64,000 bases of DNA from Flavobacterium paronense (GTDB lineage Bacteria > Bacteroidota > Bacteroidia > Flavobacteriales > Flavobacteriaceae), in NCBI RefSeq assembly GCF_030409795.1, contig NZ_JAUFQN010000019.1:1984001-2048000 (forward strand), read 5' to 3'. A program made the translations under genes and the position numbers. Of the stretch, positions 16,519 to 25,620 are shown one piece after another (positions within the stretch are counted from its first letter, which is position 1; every line of letters begins with the position of its first letter). The notes under the pieces were generated by a model. It did no database searches and was not told the origin of the DNA. It was given only the letters and a program-made list of their open reading frames with translations.

Positions 16519-16535
16519 TTGCGGAGAAAGAGGGA
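16519..16535. repeat. Left attachment site (displaced tRNA-Ser 3' end)
   Basis: TTGCGGAGAAAGAGGGA matches 43759-43775 exactly. The match stops where the T-arm of tRNA-Ser would continue, so this copy is the displaced end and not a tRNA gene. Confidence 0.88.
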
Positions 16536-16673
16536 ACGAAATAGCTTAATTGCTAATTAACTCTAAATAATTGAATTAGAACAAAAAACCTCGTTAAGTT
16601 AAGTATTTAAAGGGTTTTTAATAAAAAACAAAATTAATTTGCATTAGGTTAAATTAGTGTAAATTCGCTTTTG

Positions 16674-16693
16674 GTCGGACAAATGTCGGACAA
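16674..16693. repeat. Candidate integrase arm sites, left end
   Basis: GTCGGACAA occurs at 16674-16682 and 16685-16693, an 11-bp period. The same pair with the same period occurs at 43685-43704 near the right end. Both lie well inside the att cores, as arm-type sites of tyrosine integrases do. Confidence 0.6.
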
Positions 16694-16721
16694 AATATTT
16701 TTTTATAATAATTCTACTATT

Positions 16722-16729
16722 TATATTTG
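16722..16729 (+). promoter_or_regulatory. -7 box of the integrase gene
   Basis: TATATTTG, a perfect TAnnTTTG match, 20 bases before the integrase ATG. The GTCGGACAA pair ends 28 bases upstream of it, so integrase bound there could also control its own promoter. Confidence 0.6.
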
Positions 16730-16749
16730 TCGTAACTAAAATATGAAAT

Positions 16750-18066
16750 ATGGCTACGATAAAATATTCGATTAGAGGAAATAATAATCCATCAAAAATA
16801 TACATCCGATTTGTTGCAAATAGAGAAACTGATATTAAACTAGCAATTCCGTTAGTTATCAATCCAGCTTATTTTAATAACGCAAGTGGTAAAATACGGA
16901 AAGTCTCCCAGTTTGCTGAAAGAGACAATTTGCAAAATGAATTAGACACTTTAGAATCCTATATAATTAGCAGATATAATAAAAGTGGTACAGGTGCAGA
17001 TATAGTCAATAAAGATTGGCTAAATGAGTGTTTAAATTCCCATTTTAATAAAGCCGAAAAAACAGATAACAATTTCATTCTTAATTATTGCGACCTCTAT
17101 GTAGAAAAATTGGAGTTAAAAACCAATGACCGAACTGGAGAACTCGGAACATCTAAAGCAACAATTACAAAGTACAAAACAATAAAATTAAAAATACAGG
17201 GGTTCCAAGAGTATAAACGCCACAAGTATAAACTATCTGAGATTGATTTAAAATTTAGAAATGATTTTCTCAAATATTTGCTTGAAGTAGAAAAGTTAGG
17301 CAGAAATACGGCAGGGCGTTATATCAAATTTTTAAAAACTATTTGTTTAGATGCTCAAAAGTCGGGCTATACTGTTAGTCCACAACTTCAACAAATTAAA
17401 GGTTTTAGTGTTCAAATTGATAAAATTTATCTTAATTGGAATGATTTAAAGAAAATCGAAAAAGTTGAATTGAAACAGGCACATTTACAAGATGCCAGAG
17501 ATTGGCTTTTGATAGGTTGTTACATTGGTCAGCGTGTTGGAGATTTACTGCAATTAACAAAACAAGATATTAAGAAAATTGGTAATTTGGATTTTATAGA
17601 ACTTATCCAACAAAAAACTAAAAAGAGAGTTTCCATACTTGTACACGATAAAGTAAGAGCAATTTTAGATAAAAGAAATGGAAACTTCCCACCTCTTTAC
17701 AGCAAAAACATAGAAAGTTCAAAAGCTAAATTTAATTTGTACATCAAAGATGTTTGCCAAGAAGCCAAATTGAATGAAACAATTTCGGGTTCAATAATAA
17801 ACCCTGAAACTTCTCGAAAAGAAAATGGAGATTTTCCAAAATGGAAGTTGGTCACTTCACATATTTGCAGACGTTCATTTGCTACAAATTATTACGGAGA
17901 TATTCCGACAGGTTTATTATTGAATGTAACAGGACATAGCACCGAAAAGGAGTTTTTAAATTACATCGGCAAAACCCCAATAGATTATGCACAACAAATG
18001 GCGGTTTATTGGAACATACAAAGTCAAAAACAAGAAAAGAAATCAGTTTTGAGAATTGCTAAATAA
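16750..18066 (+). CDS. Tyrosine site-specific integrase
   Basis: A 438-residue recombinase: an N-terminal arm-binding-like domain (1-90), a core-binding SAM-like domain (about 110-215) and a catalytic domain (about 230-420) with Arg262 (GQRVGDLL), His371-x2-Arg374 (HICRRSF), His near 396 (TGHST) and nucleophile Tyr405 (LNYIG). The set is complete, so the enzyme should be active. It sits 215 bases inside the left att site. The last 27 bases of the gene region recur, with one mismatch, at 40332-40358. Confidence 0.95.
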   Translation: MATIKYSIRGNNNPSKIYIRFVANRETDIKLAIPLVINPAYFNNASGKIRKVSQFAERDNLQNELDTLESYIISRYNKSGTGADIVNKDWLNECLNSHFNKAEKTDNNFILNYCDLYVEKLELKTNDRTGELGTSKATITKYKTIKLKIQGFQEYKRHKYKLSEIDLKFRNDFLKYLLEVEKLGRNTAGRYIKFLKTICLDAQKSGYTVSPQLQQIKGFSVQIDKIYLNWNDLKKIEKVELKQAHLQDARDWLLIGCYIGQRVGDLLQLTKQDIKKIGNLDFIELIQQKTKKRVSILVHDKVRAILDKRNGNFPPLYSKNIESSKAKFNLYIKDVCQEAKLNETISGSIINPETSRKENGDFPKWKLVTSHICRRSFATNYYGDIPTGLLLNVTGHSTEKEFLNYIGKTPIDYAQQMAVYWNIQSQKQEKKSVLRIAK

Positions 18067-18070
18067 ATCA
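18044..18070 (+). repeat. 27-bp repeat, left copy (integrase 3' end)
   Basis: Covers the last codons of the integrase and its stop; matches 40332-40358 with one mismatch. Similarity ends after this stretch, but both copies are then followed by ATTGCAAT-N3-ATTGCAAT iterons. Confidence 0.8.
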
Positions 18071-18093
18071 AGAATAGATTTAGTATAAGAACT

Positions 18094-18145
18094 ATTGCAA
18101 TGGCATTGCAATTAATATTAGAAAACATTGCAATACCATTGCAAT
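18094..18145. repeat. Two ATTGCAAT-N3-ATTGCAAT iterons (left cluster)
   Basis: ATTGCAATGGCATTGCAAT at 18094-18112 and ATTGCAATACCATTGCAAT at 18127-18145. Each is two copies of the self-complementary octamer ATTGCAAT separated by 3 bases. The second is identical to the copy at 40362-40380. They lie just after the integrase gene. Confidence 0.8.
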
Positions 18146-18235
18146 AACTCACAACCGAAGCTAGATAAAGGAAAATGTTGTGTTAAAAAGGTAATAAATA
18201 AAACACATATATAATAACTAAGAGTATAATTTAGG

Positions 18236-18269
18236 AAAAGGCTTTTCAATTTTTTGAGAGCCTTTTTTT
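18236..18269 (+). terminator. Intrinsic terminator downstream of the integrase
   Basis: AAAAGGCT (18236-18243) pairs with AGCCTTTT (18259-18266), with an inner TCAA/TTGA pair, followed by T7. It ends the plus-strand integrase transcript before the R-M leader. Confidence 0.75.
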
Positions 18270-18373
18270 ATGTTTTTTAATAAACTATATTTGCGTAATA
18301 AACAAAACAAAAAATATAGAGATAGATTAATTAAATAATATAAAAATATAGCGTTTTGCTAATGATTTCCCTG

Positions 18374-18547
18374 CTTTCTTAAATCCGCAAAATTTAAAAA
18401 TTGTAGCACTGGGAGTTCAAAGCTGAAACGCCTACGGTAAACGTGGGCGGTTCTCTTTGTTCGTGCTACAAGGGTTTTTTGCGGAACCTAAGAAAGTGGA
18501 CATTTGAGGATTTAGCCCACGTCGTATTTTTGGTAACACCAAAAATA
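18374..18547 (+). ncRNA. Highly structured leader or small RNA before the type III R-M genes
   Basis: Three nested stems: CTTTCTTA/TAAGAAAG plus TCCGCAAAA/TTTTGCGGA (18374-18392 with 18477-18496), TTGTAGCAC/GTGCTACAA (18401-18409 with 18463-18471), and CGCCTACG/CGTGGGCG closing a GTAAA loop (18429-18449). ACGTGGGC of the inner stem (18441-18448) can instead pair with GCCCACGT at 18515-18522. A further perfect 10-bp hairpin (18525-18547) ends one base before the mod start codon. It could be a cis-regulatory leader, an independent RNA, or a palindromic mobile repeat; no RNA family was recognised. Confidence 0.55.
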
Positions 18548-18548
18548 T

Positions 18549-20192
18549 ATGCCCACACTACATTGGATTGGTAAAGACAAAATTATCAATCATCATCAAG
18601 AAGTTCCTTATAAAGTACTTAACCACGAATATGGTTTTTCCGAAAATGGAAAAACCGAAACTTCTATTGCAACAGGAAACCTTATCATTAATGGCGATAA
18701 TCTTGAAGCACTAAAATCATTATTACCTAAATACGAAGGAAAGGTAAATTGTATTTATATAGACCCTCCTTATAACACAGGGAACGAAAGTTGGGTGTAC
18801 AACGATAATGTAAATGCTCCACAAATAAAAAAATGGTTAGGCAAAGTTGTAGGCAAAGAAAGTGAAGATTTGACAAGACATGACAAGTGGTTATGTATGA
18901 TGTATCCGAGATTGAAGTTGCTACATAAATTGCTTTCTAAAAATGGATTTATATTCATAAGTCTTGATGATAATGAGATTCATTCAATGAAGTTTATGTT
19001 GAATGAAATCTTTGGCGAAAAAAATTTTCAAGCTGAAATTATTGTTCAATCTAACAAACGTGGACAAACATATAAGCAAATTGCTAAAACTCACGAATAT
19101 CTAATATGCTTTTCTAAAAGTGAAATTTCTAATATCAATGAATTGCCTACTGAGGTTGGGGAATATCCCTATGAAGATGAATTAGGAAAATATTCAATAA
19201 GAGAGTTAAGAAATAGAAATCCAAAATTTGGTAGATTTAATCGTCCAAATTTATTTTTCCCAATTTATGTAAATCCAAAAAATCCAGATAAGAATGGGTT
19301 TTGTCCAATATCATTAAAAAAGGATGATGATTTTACTATTGAAGTTCTCCCACTAAATAGTCAAAAAGAAGAAAGTTGTTGGAGATGGGGAACAAAAAAA
19401 GTTGAAGAAAACATTACCCACGAAAATGATATGGATTCAATTTTTGGTAAACCAAAGCAAGATGGTAGTTGGGGAGTTTATGATAAGTATAGAAAAGGAA
19501 CTGTGAAAGCTAAAACTATTTGGACTGAAACAGAAATGATTAGTGAACAAGGTACATCATTACTCCGTAATCTAGGATTAGCAGAAGTTTTTCAATTTCC
19601 AAAGCCAATAGAACTGATTAAAAGAGTTTTGCTTTTAGGTACAGATGAAAATAGTATTGTGCTTGATAGCTTTGCTGGTTCAGGCACTACAGCTCATGCC
19701 GTTTTAAATTTGAATAAACAAGACGGTGGTAATCGTAAATTCATTTTGATAGAAATGGAAGATTATGCCGAAACCATTACAGCGGAACGTGTTAAACGTG
19801 TTATTGGTGGTTATGCTGATGTAGAAGCTACTGGAGGTAGTTTCAATTTTTACACTTTAGGCGAGCCTTTGTTTGATGACAATAATAATCTTAATGAAAC
19901 GGTTGGCGTTGATAAAATAAGGGAATATGTTTGGTTTACAGAAACCCGAAGTACCAAAGCCATTGCCAAAAATGCCAATCCCTATCTTGGTGTTCACAAC
20001 GATACAGCCTATTATTTTATTTATAATCAAGATAGCTTGACAACTCTTGATTATGAATCATTAGCGAGTTACATTCAACAGAAAGCAGAACGCTACATTA
20101 TCTATGCTGATAACTGCCTTTTGCCCGAAACCTTTTTGCGAGAAAAAAATATTGAGTTCAAAAAAATTCCTAGAGATATAACCCGATTTTAA
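18549..20192 (+). CDS. mod: Type III restriction-modification methyltransferase (Mod)
   Basis: A 547-residue N6-adenine methyltransferase of the beta class: catalytic DPPY at Asp72-Tyr75 (IYIDPPYNTGN) precedes the SAM-binding FAGSGTTAHAVL near residue 375. The middle third (about 170-350) is the variable target-recognition region. The start MPTLHWIGKDK is typical of Mod proteins and lies immediately after a strong hairpin. It pairs with Res two bases downstream; Mod both methylates and gives the complex its specificity. No simple-sequence tract for phase variation is visible. It is part of the island cargo. Confidence 0.93.
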   Translation: MPTLHWIGKDKIINHHQEVPYKVLNHEYGFSENGKTETSIATGNLIINGDNLEALKSLLPKYEGKVNCIYIDPPYNTGNESWVYNDNVNAPQIKKWLGKVVGKESEDLTRHDKWLCMMYPRLKLLHKLLSKNGFIFISLDDNEIHSMKFMLNEIFGEKNFQAEIIVQSNKRGQTYKQIAKTHEYLICFSKSEISNINELPTEVGEYPYEDELGKYSIRELRNRNPKFGRFNRPNLFFPIYVNPKNPDKNGFCPISLKKDDDFTIEVLPLNSQKEESCWRWGTKKVEENITHENDMDSIFGKPKQDGSWGVYDKYRKGTVKAKTIWTETEMISEQGTSLLRNLGLAEVFQFPKPIELIKRVLLLGTDENSIVLDSFAGSGTTAHAVLNLNKQDGGNRKFILIEMEDYAETITAERVKRVIGGYADVEATGGSFNFYTLGEPLFDDNNNLNETVGVDKIREYVWFTETRSTKAIAKNANPYLGVHNDTAYYFIYNQDSLTTLDYESLASYIQQKAERYIIYADNCLLPETFLREKNIEFKKIPRDITRF

Positions 20193-20194
20193 GT

Positions 20195-22834
20195 ATGGAA
20201 CTAAAAAGTTATCAAAAGCAAGTTATTGATGATTTGCACAAGTATTTTGAATATTTGCAGCTTCATAAAAAAGCCGATACTGCTTTTAATAGCTATTGGC
20301 AAGACAAAGTTGGAAGTTATAATCCACTCACGGGAGAAGGAATGCGACCTTATCAAAACACCGTGCCGGAGGCTGTTCATTTAAGTATTAAAGTGCCTAC
20401 TGCGGGCGGAAAAACCTTTATAGCCTGTAATGCGTTGAAAACTATTTTTGATGCAATGGCTGATGATAAACCTAGAGCCGTAGTTTGGTTAGTGCCTTGG
20501 AGTAATCTTTTAGACCAAACAGTTAAAAACTTGTCTAATCCCGATCATCCATATTGTCAAAAATTAAATTCATTGTTTAACAACCGTGTTCAAGTTTTTG
20601 AGAAAAAAGATTTGTTACAAGGTGCTGGATTTAATGCTTCATCTGTAAGAGAACAATTGAGTGTAATGGTAGTCAATTTTTCCTCAATCAGAGCCAAAAA
20701 TAAAGAAGATAGAAAATTTAACGAGCAGAACTCTAATTTATCCAGTTTCTCAAATAGCATTGATGACACTATAGTTTTAGAGGGGACAGAAAAGGAAGCT
20801 TTAATAAATGTTATTAGAAGTTTAAATCCCATTTTGGTAGTTGATGAAAGTCATAATGCCGAAAGTGATTTGAGTGTTGAAATGCTAAATAACCTTAATC
20901 CTAGTTTTATTCTTGATTTGACCGCTACACCCAAGCAAAATGCCAATATTGTAAGTTTGGTTTCGGCTTTTGAATTGAAGAAAGAACACATGGTCAAACT
21001 TCCTGTCATTGTTTACAATCATCAAAATATTGAAGGTGTTGTTGAAAGTGCTTTGCATTTGCAACATAAATTGGAATTGGAGGCTATTAAATTGGAACAA
21101 GATGGAGGGAAATACATTCGTCCGATTGTTTTGTTTCAAGCCCAATCCAAAACCAAAGAAGAGAATACCACTTTTGATAAATTGAAAGCTCAATTAATAG
21201 CAATTGGGATTCCTGATGAACAAATTAAGATTAAGACTGCTAATAAAGATGAACTAAAAGGAATTGATTTAATGAGTAGAGACTGTCCAGTTCGCTATAT
21301 CATTACTATTAATGCTCTAAAAGAAGGTTGGGATTGCCCATTTGCTTATATCCTGGCATCATTAGCCGATAAATCTTCGGAAGTTGATGTTACCCAAATT
21401 TTAGGTCGTGTATTGCGACAGCCTTATGTAATGAGACATAACAGCACAATGTTGAATTTGTCTTATGTAATTACCGCTTCGGCAAAATTTCAAGATACAT
21501 TGCAAAACATTATCAAAGGTTTGCAACAATCAGGCTTTAGTGAAAAAGATTATCGAGAAAAGGATATAATGACAGAAGCAGTAAAACAAACTGCCACACA
21601 AGAAACTTTGGATGATTTTTTCTTTCCGGAACAGAAAGAGGTTTCAACAACAGAACCAGCCATATTTGACACTCAAAAAGTCTCGTTTTCCCCTGAAGTT
21701 GTTTCAACAATACCATCAACTGTTTTTGAAATTGAAGAAATGGCAATTTCTCAAAATGAAGCTTTTGAACAAATGGTAACTCAAGGTGCTACCAATATTA
21801 GTAATACACAAATTTATACAGAAGTAGGTATGAAAATAAAGCAATATCCAATGCGTGAAAGCGTTGCAGAACAAGCCAAAGCAATAATATTACCAAAATT
21901 TGTAATTGAAATTCCTAAAAACGAATTTTTGCTTTTAGAAGAAGGCTCTACCGCATTATTGGATAGGGTAAACTTATTGAAAGATTTTAAATTATCTGAT
22001 AAGGATATTCAAATTCCATTCAAAAGTATGTCTTCTGATTTGTATAAAATTGATGCAGAAGAAATACGGAAAGGAGAATATAAAATGTCACCTTTTAAGA
22101 TAGAAAAGAGTAATGTTCAGGAACAAATAACAGAATATATTTTAGCAAAGCCAAAAGAGGGACAGATTAAAGATTTGGTGCATTTTGTATTAAAGCAAAT
22201 TGATAAAATGCCACCTATTGCTGATGCCGAAATTAAGAAATACGTTACCCGAATTTTAGAAAACTTATCCCCACAGGAGTTGATTGATTTTAATCAATAC
22301 AAACTTACCTATTCGGATATGATTAAAAAGAAGATTAATGATTTGGCTGATATTGAAGCAGAAGGCATTTTTAAGGATTGGGTTGCAATTAAAAAAATAA
22401 AAACAATGCCTAACTGGAGATTTGAAACGGTTATTATTCCATCAAAAATCGGTAATGATATTGGAAACTCTTTATACACTCACGAGGGTGATATGAACTC
22501 TTTGGAACAGGAATTTATAATGCAAATTTCGAGCTTGGAGAATATATCTTTTTGGCACCGAAATTTAGGACGTGGAAAAGGATTTTCACTAAATGGATTT
22601 AAGTCTAATCATTATCCTGATTTTATTATTGTAACCAAATCGAATAAAGTAATATTGGTTGAAACCAAAGGTTCTGACCGTGACAATTCGGATAGTGCTG
22701 CTAAACTTCGTTTGGGGTTGGCTTGGGAAAAATCTTCGGGAGAACAATATAGTTATATGATGGTTTTTGATAAGAATGCTATTGAGGGTGCTTACATTTT
22801 AGAAAAATCGATTAGTTTGATAAAACAGATGTAG
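20195..22834 (+). CDS. res: Type III restriction endonuclease subunit (Res)
   Basis: An 879-residue superfamily 2 helicase-nuclease. Walker A is PTAGGKT (Lys73), Walker B/DExx is DESH (Asp217), the later helicase motif is QILGRVLRQP, and a C-terminal PD-(D/E)xK nuclease reads PDF...VETKG (Asp809, Glu823, Lys825). It needs Mod to cut unmethylated inverted sites. Length and motif order fit the family, and no frameshift is seen, so the system appears intact. The start is two bases after the mod stop. Confidence 0.94.
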   Translation: MELKSYQKQVIDDLHKYFEYLQLHKKADTAFNSYWQDKVGSYNPLTGEGMRPYQNTVPEAVHLSIKVPTAGGKTFIACNALKTIFDAMADDKPRAVVWLVPWSNLLDQTVKNLSNPDHPYCQKLNSLFNNRVQVFEKKDLLQGAGFNASSVREQLSVMVVNFSSIRAKNKEDRKFNEQNSNLSSFSNSIDDTIVLEGTEKEALINVIRSLNPILVVDESHNAESDLSVEMLNNLNPSFILDLTATPKQNANIVSLVSAFELKKEHMVKLPVIVYNHQNIEGVVESALHLQHKLELEAIKLEQDGGKYIRPIVLFQAQSKTKEENTTFDKLKAQLIAIGIPDEQIKIKTANKDELKGIDLMSRDCPVRYIITINALKEGWDCPFAYILASLADKSSEVDVTQILGRVLRQPYVMRHNSTMLNLSYVITASAKFQDTLQNIIKGLQQSGFSEKDYREKDIMTEAVKQTATQETLDDFFFPEQKEVSTTEPAIFDTQKVSFSPEVVSTIPSTVFEIEEMAISQNEAFEQMVTQGATNISNTQIYTEVGMKIKQYPMRESVAEQAKAIILPKFVIEIPKNEFLLLEEGSTALLDRVNLLKDFKLSDKDIQIPFKSMSSDLYKIDAEEIRKGEYKMSPFKIEKSNVQEQITEYILAKPKEGQIKDLVHFVLKQIDKMPPIADAEIKKYVTRILENLSPQELIDFNQYKLTYSDMIKKKINDLADIEAEGIFKDWVAIKKIKTMPNWRFETVIIPSKIGNDIGNSLYTHEGDMNSLEQEFIMQISSLENISFWHRNLGRGKGFSLNGFKSNHYPDFIIVTKSNKVILVETKGSDRDNSDSAAKLRLGLAWEKSSGEQYSYMMVFDKNAIEGAYILEKSISLIKQM

Positions 22835-22971
22835 CAAATTGATATAATATAATTCTTAACAATTCAAGAGAATGAAAAATCTTATTCAATAAATCAAATA
22901 CCTTTTTAATAATAAGCCTCTCATTGATAATTTTAAATAATTCTCAAAAAAGCATAACGTTTTAACAAATG

Positions 22972-23006
22972 TTTGGTGAAATACTAATTCAATTTAACTA
23001 CTTTTG
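22972..23006 (+). promoter_or_regulatory. Promoter of the metal-resistance cluster
   Basis: TTTG (22972-22975) and a perfect TAnnTTTG box (TACTTTTG, 22999-23006) separated by 23 bases, ending 17 bases before the Cys-rich gene start. No obvious operator palindrome lies over it. Confidence 0.6.
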
Positions 23007-23023
23007 ATGTGTTTAGTTTTAAA

Positions 23024-23395
23024 ATGAAAAAATACCACTTCATATTACTTCTGTTATTAGGCATATTCTTTATGCCTAATAATACTTATGCTTGTGGTTC
23101 TTGTTCTGCTGATAAACACCCAGTAAAAAAAGAAGTTTCTTCAAAAGCAAATAAAGATGATTGTTGCGATAGAGACAGTCATTCTAAATCAAAAAACAAT
23201 GATGGATGTGGTGGTAAATGTGGTCATTCAAAATGTGCGTGTCCATCAGCAACTAATGGTTTTACCATTTCATCTGAATTTATTTTAAAAAACAATAGTT
23301 TTGATTTTTCTTCCGAAAAACAAAAATATTCTAATGCTGAAACCTTTATCTCTTCTGGTTTCTATTCCCTTTGGTTAATTCCAAAAATAAGCTAA
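23024..23395 (+). CDS. Small exported Cys/His-rich protein
   Basis: A 123-residue protein starting MKKYHFILL with a signal peptide (about 1-23, TYA). The mature N-terminal half is dense in Cys, His, Lys and Asp: CGSCSADKH, DDCCDRDSH, DGCGGKCGHSKCAC. The second half is ordinary. The cysteine clusters suggest periplasmic binding of Cu, Ag or Zn. It opens the metal-resistance run behind a good promoter. No named family recognised. The ATG at 23024 places the signal peptide correctly; one at 23009 is also in frame. Confidence 0.7.
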   Translation: MKKYHFILLLLLGIFFMPNNTYACGSCSADKHPVKKEVSSKANKDDCCDRDSHSKSKNNDGCGGKCGHSKCACPSATNGFTISSEFILKNNSFDFSSEKQKYSNAETFISSGFYSLWLIPKIS

Positions 23396-23553
23396 ATCCC
23401 AATTTTGACAGCCATAAGTGTGTCAAATCGAAAGCATAAATTTGCTTTTAAATTCATTTATTTTCTCGGTTAAATTCAATTTCAAAATTTGAACATAGTA
23501 TGCTTCGTTTTGTTTTTGTTTAACTAATTCAATTTAAAATTAATTTCTTAACA

Positions 23554-24408
23554 ATGAACTCATTAAATAAAATAATGATGGCAATCCTTGTATTGTTATC
23601 AGGAATATCAAACGCACAAATTAAAAACACTAAAACAGAAAGCGTAAAAATCTATGGTAACTGTGGTATGTGCAAAACCAAAATAGAAAAAGCAGGAAAT
23701 CTAAAAAACATTTCTCATGTCGATTGGAATGAAGATACCAAAATGGCTACCCTGACTTATGATGAAAACAAAACCAATCAAGATGAAATACTAAAACGAA
23801 TTGCTCTTGTTGGTTATGATAGTGATAAATTCCTCGCTCCTGCTGATGTTTACTCAAAACTTCCCGGCTGTTGCCAATATGACCGAGAAGCTAAAGTACC
23901 TGTAAAAACTCCTATAAAAGTGGATGCAATATCGAGAGAAACTGTATTAGTAGAGGATAACCATAATCCAATGTCTGAAAATCAAGAAAGTAATCAACTA
24001 CAATCTGTCTTTGATAATTATTTCTCATTGAAAGATGCTTTAGTAAAAACAGATGCTAAAACAACCGCATCTAAAGCGAATGAATTACTAACATCAATTG
24101 AAACCGTAAAAATGGAAGCTTTGAAAATGGACGTTCACATGGTTTGGATGAAAGTTTTGAAAGATTTGAAAGCTGATGCGAAAAGTATTTCAGAAACACA
24201 AGACATCAAAAAGCAAAGAGATTCTTTTAAGTCATTATCTAAAAACACTTATGAATTGATAAAAGTTTCAAAACCTACAGAGCCTGTATATTATCAATAC
24301 TGTCCTATGCAGGATGCAAATTGGTTAAGCAAAGAAAATGCAGTAAAAAATCCTTACTACGGTTCTCAAATGTTGACTTGTGGTAAAACAGTAGAAACAA
24401 TCAAATAA
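23554..24408 (+). CDS. Periplasmic HMA plus DUF3347 metal-binding protein
   Basis: A 284-residue exported protein (signal 1-21, SNAQ): an HMA domain (about 30-92) with CGMC (Cys37, Cys40) and PGCC near residue 108, then a DUF3347 helical domain (about 145-284) ending in YYQYCPMQDANW and GSQMLTCGK. DUF3347 proteins accompany copper/silver efflux systems in Bacteroidetes. The next gene has a paralogous C-terminal domain but a different N-terminal metal module. Confidence 0.87.
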   Translation: MNSLNKIMMAILVLLSGISNAQIKNTKTESVKIYGNCGMCKTKIEKAGNLKNISHVDWNEDTKMATLTYDENKTNQDEILKRIALVGYDSDKFLAPADVYSKLPGCCQYDREAKVPVKTPIKVDAISRETVLVEDNHNPMSENQESNQLQSVFDNYFSLKDALVKTDAKTTASKANELLTSIETVKMEALKMDVHMVWMKVLKDLKADAKSISETQDIKKQRDSFKSLSKNTYELIKVSKPTEPVYYQYCPMQDANWLSKENAVKNPYYGSQMLTCGKTVETIK

Positions 24409-24417
24409 AATAATCAA

Positions 24418-25140
24418 ATGAAAAATATAATGATTTCAGCCATAGTAATGGTTTTCGTATTGGTTTCATGTAACCAAAAAAGTAAAGAAACAGAAGTTAA
24501 GGCTACCGAAAAAGCAGATACAAATTCACAACTGTATGCGTGTTCAATGCACCCAGAAGTTACTGGTAAAAAGGGAGAGAAATGTTCTAAATGCGGGATG
24601 GAGTTAACAGAGCCAGTTACACAAAAAATTAAAAATGTAGCTGAACCAAAATCAACTGATACCGTAGCAAAAGTTGAAGAAACTGCTGTTACTTCTGCGG
24701 TAACATCGTCAGATTATGTCACTGATATTATAACTTGTTATATAAATCTTAAAAACAAATTAGCAAAAGATGATTCTAAAGGTGCAGCTGATAAAGGAAA
24801 AATGCTATTAGAATCATTTAACCGATTTGATACCAAAACACTAAATGCAAAACAGAAAAAAGATTATCTTGATATAGCTGATGATGCTAAAGAACACGCT
24901 GAACATATTGGAGCAAATGGAGATAAATTAGAACATCAAAGAGAACATTTTGTATTGTTAAGCAAAGACATCAACGATTTGATTAAAATGTTTGGTTCAA
25001 ACAGAAAACTATACCAAGATTATTGCCCAATGGCAAACGATGGTAAAGGTGCTATTTGGATAAGTGAAGTCAAAGAAATCAAAAACCCATATCAAGGTAA
25101 CAAAATGCTTACTTGTGGTACTGTCAAAAAAACGTATTAA
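24418..25140 (+). CDS. Lipoprotein with heavy-metal-binding domain plus DUF3347
   Basis: A 240-residue lipoprotein (lipobox Cys18, VLVSC). A heavy-metal-binding module YACSMHPEV...CSKCGMEL (Cys42, His45, Cys56, Cys59) is followed by DUF3347 (about 95-240) with YCPMANDGKGAIW and NKMLTCG at the end, paralogous to the preceding protein. Probably anchored facing the periplasm, passing or buffering Cu/Ag for the efflux machinery. It starts 9 bases after its neighbour and its stop abuts the next ATG, so it is within an operon. Confidence 0.87.
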   Translation: MKNIMISAIVMVFVLVSCNQKSKETEVKATEKADTNSQLYACSMHPEVTGKKGEKCSKCGMELTEPVTQKIKNVAEPKSTDTVAKVEETAVTSAVTSSDYVTDIITCYINLKNKLAKDDSKGAADKGKMLLESFNRFDTKTLNAKQKKDYLDIADDAKEHAEHIGANGDKLEHQREHFVLLSKDINDLIKMFGSNRKLYQDYCPMANDGKGAIWISEVKEIKNPYQGNKMLTCGTVKKTY

Positions 25141-25599
25141 ATGAAAAAACGCATCAAAAAAATAGCAATTATTGGGTTCATTATTTTTTTGTTGATGCAA
25201 TGTTATCAACCTGCTCGTAACATTGGTTATGAGCAGTATTTTTCATCAAACTTTACAGAAATGTATAAGGTTCCGAAAAACGTTGAGACTTCTTTAAGAA
25301 CATCCTGTTATGATTGCCATAGTGATAATACCGATTATCCTTGGTACTCCTATATACAACCTATTCGTTTCTTTATGGACGGACATATTAATGAGGGAAA
25401 GAAAGAATTAAATTTTAATGAATTTGGAAATTATTCTAACAGGAAACAAAGAAGTAAATTAGATGCAATAAGCAAACAAATAAAATCTGATGAAATGCCT
25501 TTAAGTTCCTATACACTTATTCATAAAAATGCACTACTTACTGTCAATCAAAAAGAAGAAATAATCAATTGGATAAATACTCTTAATAAAAATGAGTAA
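25141..25599 (+). CDS. Haem-binding-domain protein (CxxCH)
   Basis: A 152-residue protein with an N-terminal membrane or lipobox segment (Cys21 in FLLMQC) and a single c-type haem motif CYDCH (Cys56, Cys59, His60) followed by SDNTDYPWYSYIQPI, the signature of the Bacteroidetes Haem_bd family. Electron transfer in the periplasm is likely; the partner may be the multicopper oxidase encoded downstream, but that is inference. Its ATG directly follows the stop of the DUF3347 lipoprotein. Confidence 0.87.
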   Translation: MKKRIKKIAIIGFIIFLLMQCYQPARNIGYEQYFSSNFTEMYKVPKNVETSLRTSCYDCHSDNTDYPWYSYIQPIRFFMDGHINEGKKELNFNEFGNYSNRKQRSKLDAISKQIKSDEMPLSSYTLIHKNALLTVNQKEEIINWINTLNKNE

Positions 25600-25620
25600 C
25601 CTAACACAAATTTTAGCAAG

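Noticed and set aside
16519..16535. Sequence identical to a tRNA-Ser 3' end, possible second tRNA gene
   Set aside because: The match stops after 17 bases and no D-arm, anticodon or 5' acceptor strand follows; it is the displaced att copy.
18374..18496. Nested stem-loop considered as a retron msr/msd
   Set aside because: No reverse transcriptase gene lies in the island; the neighbours are integrase and type III R-M genes.
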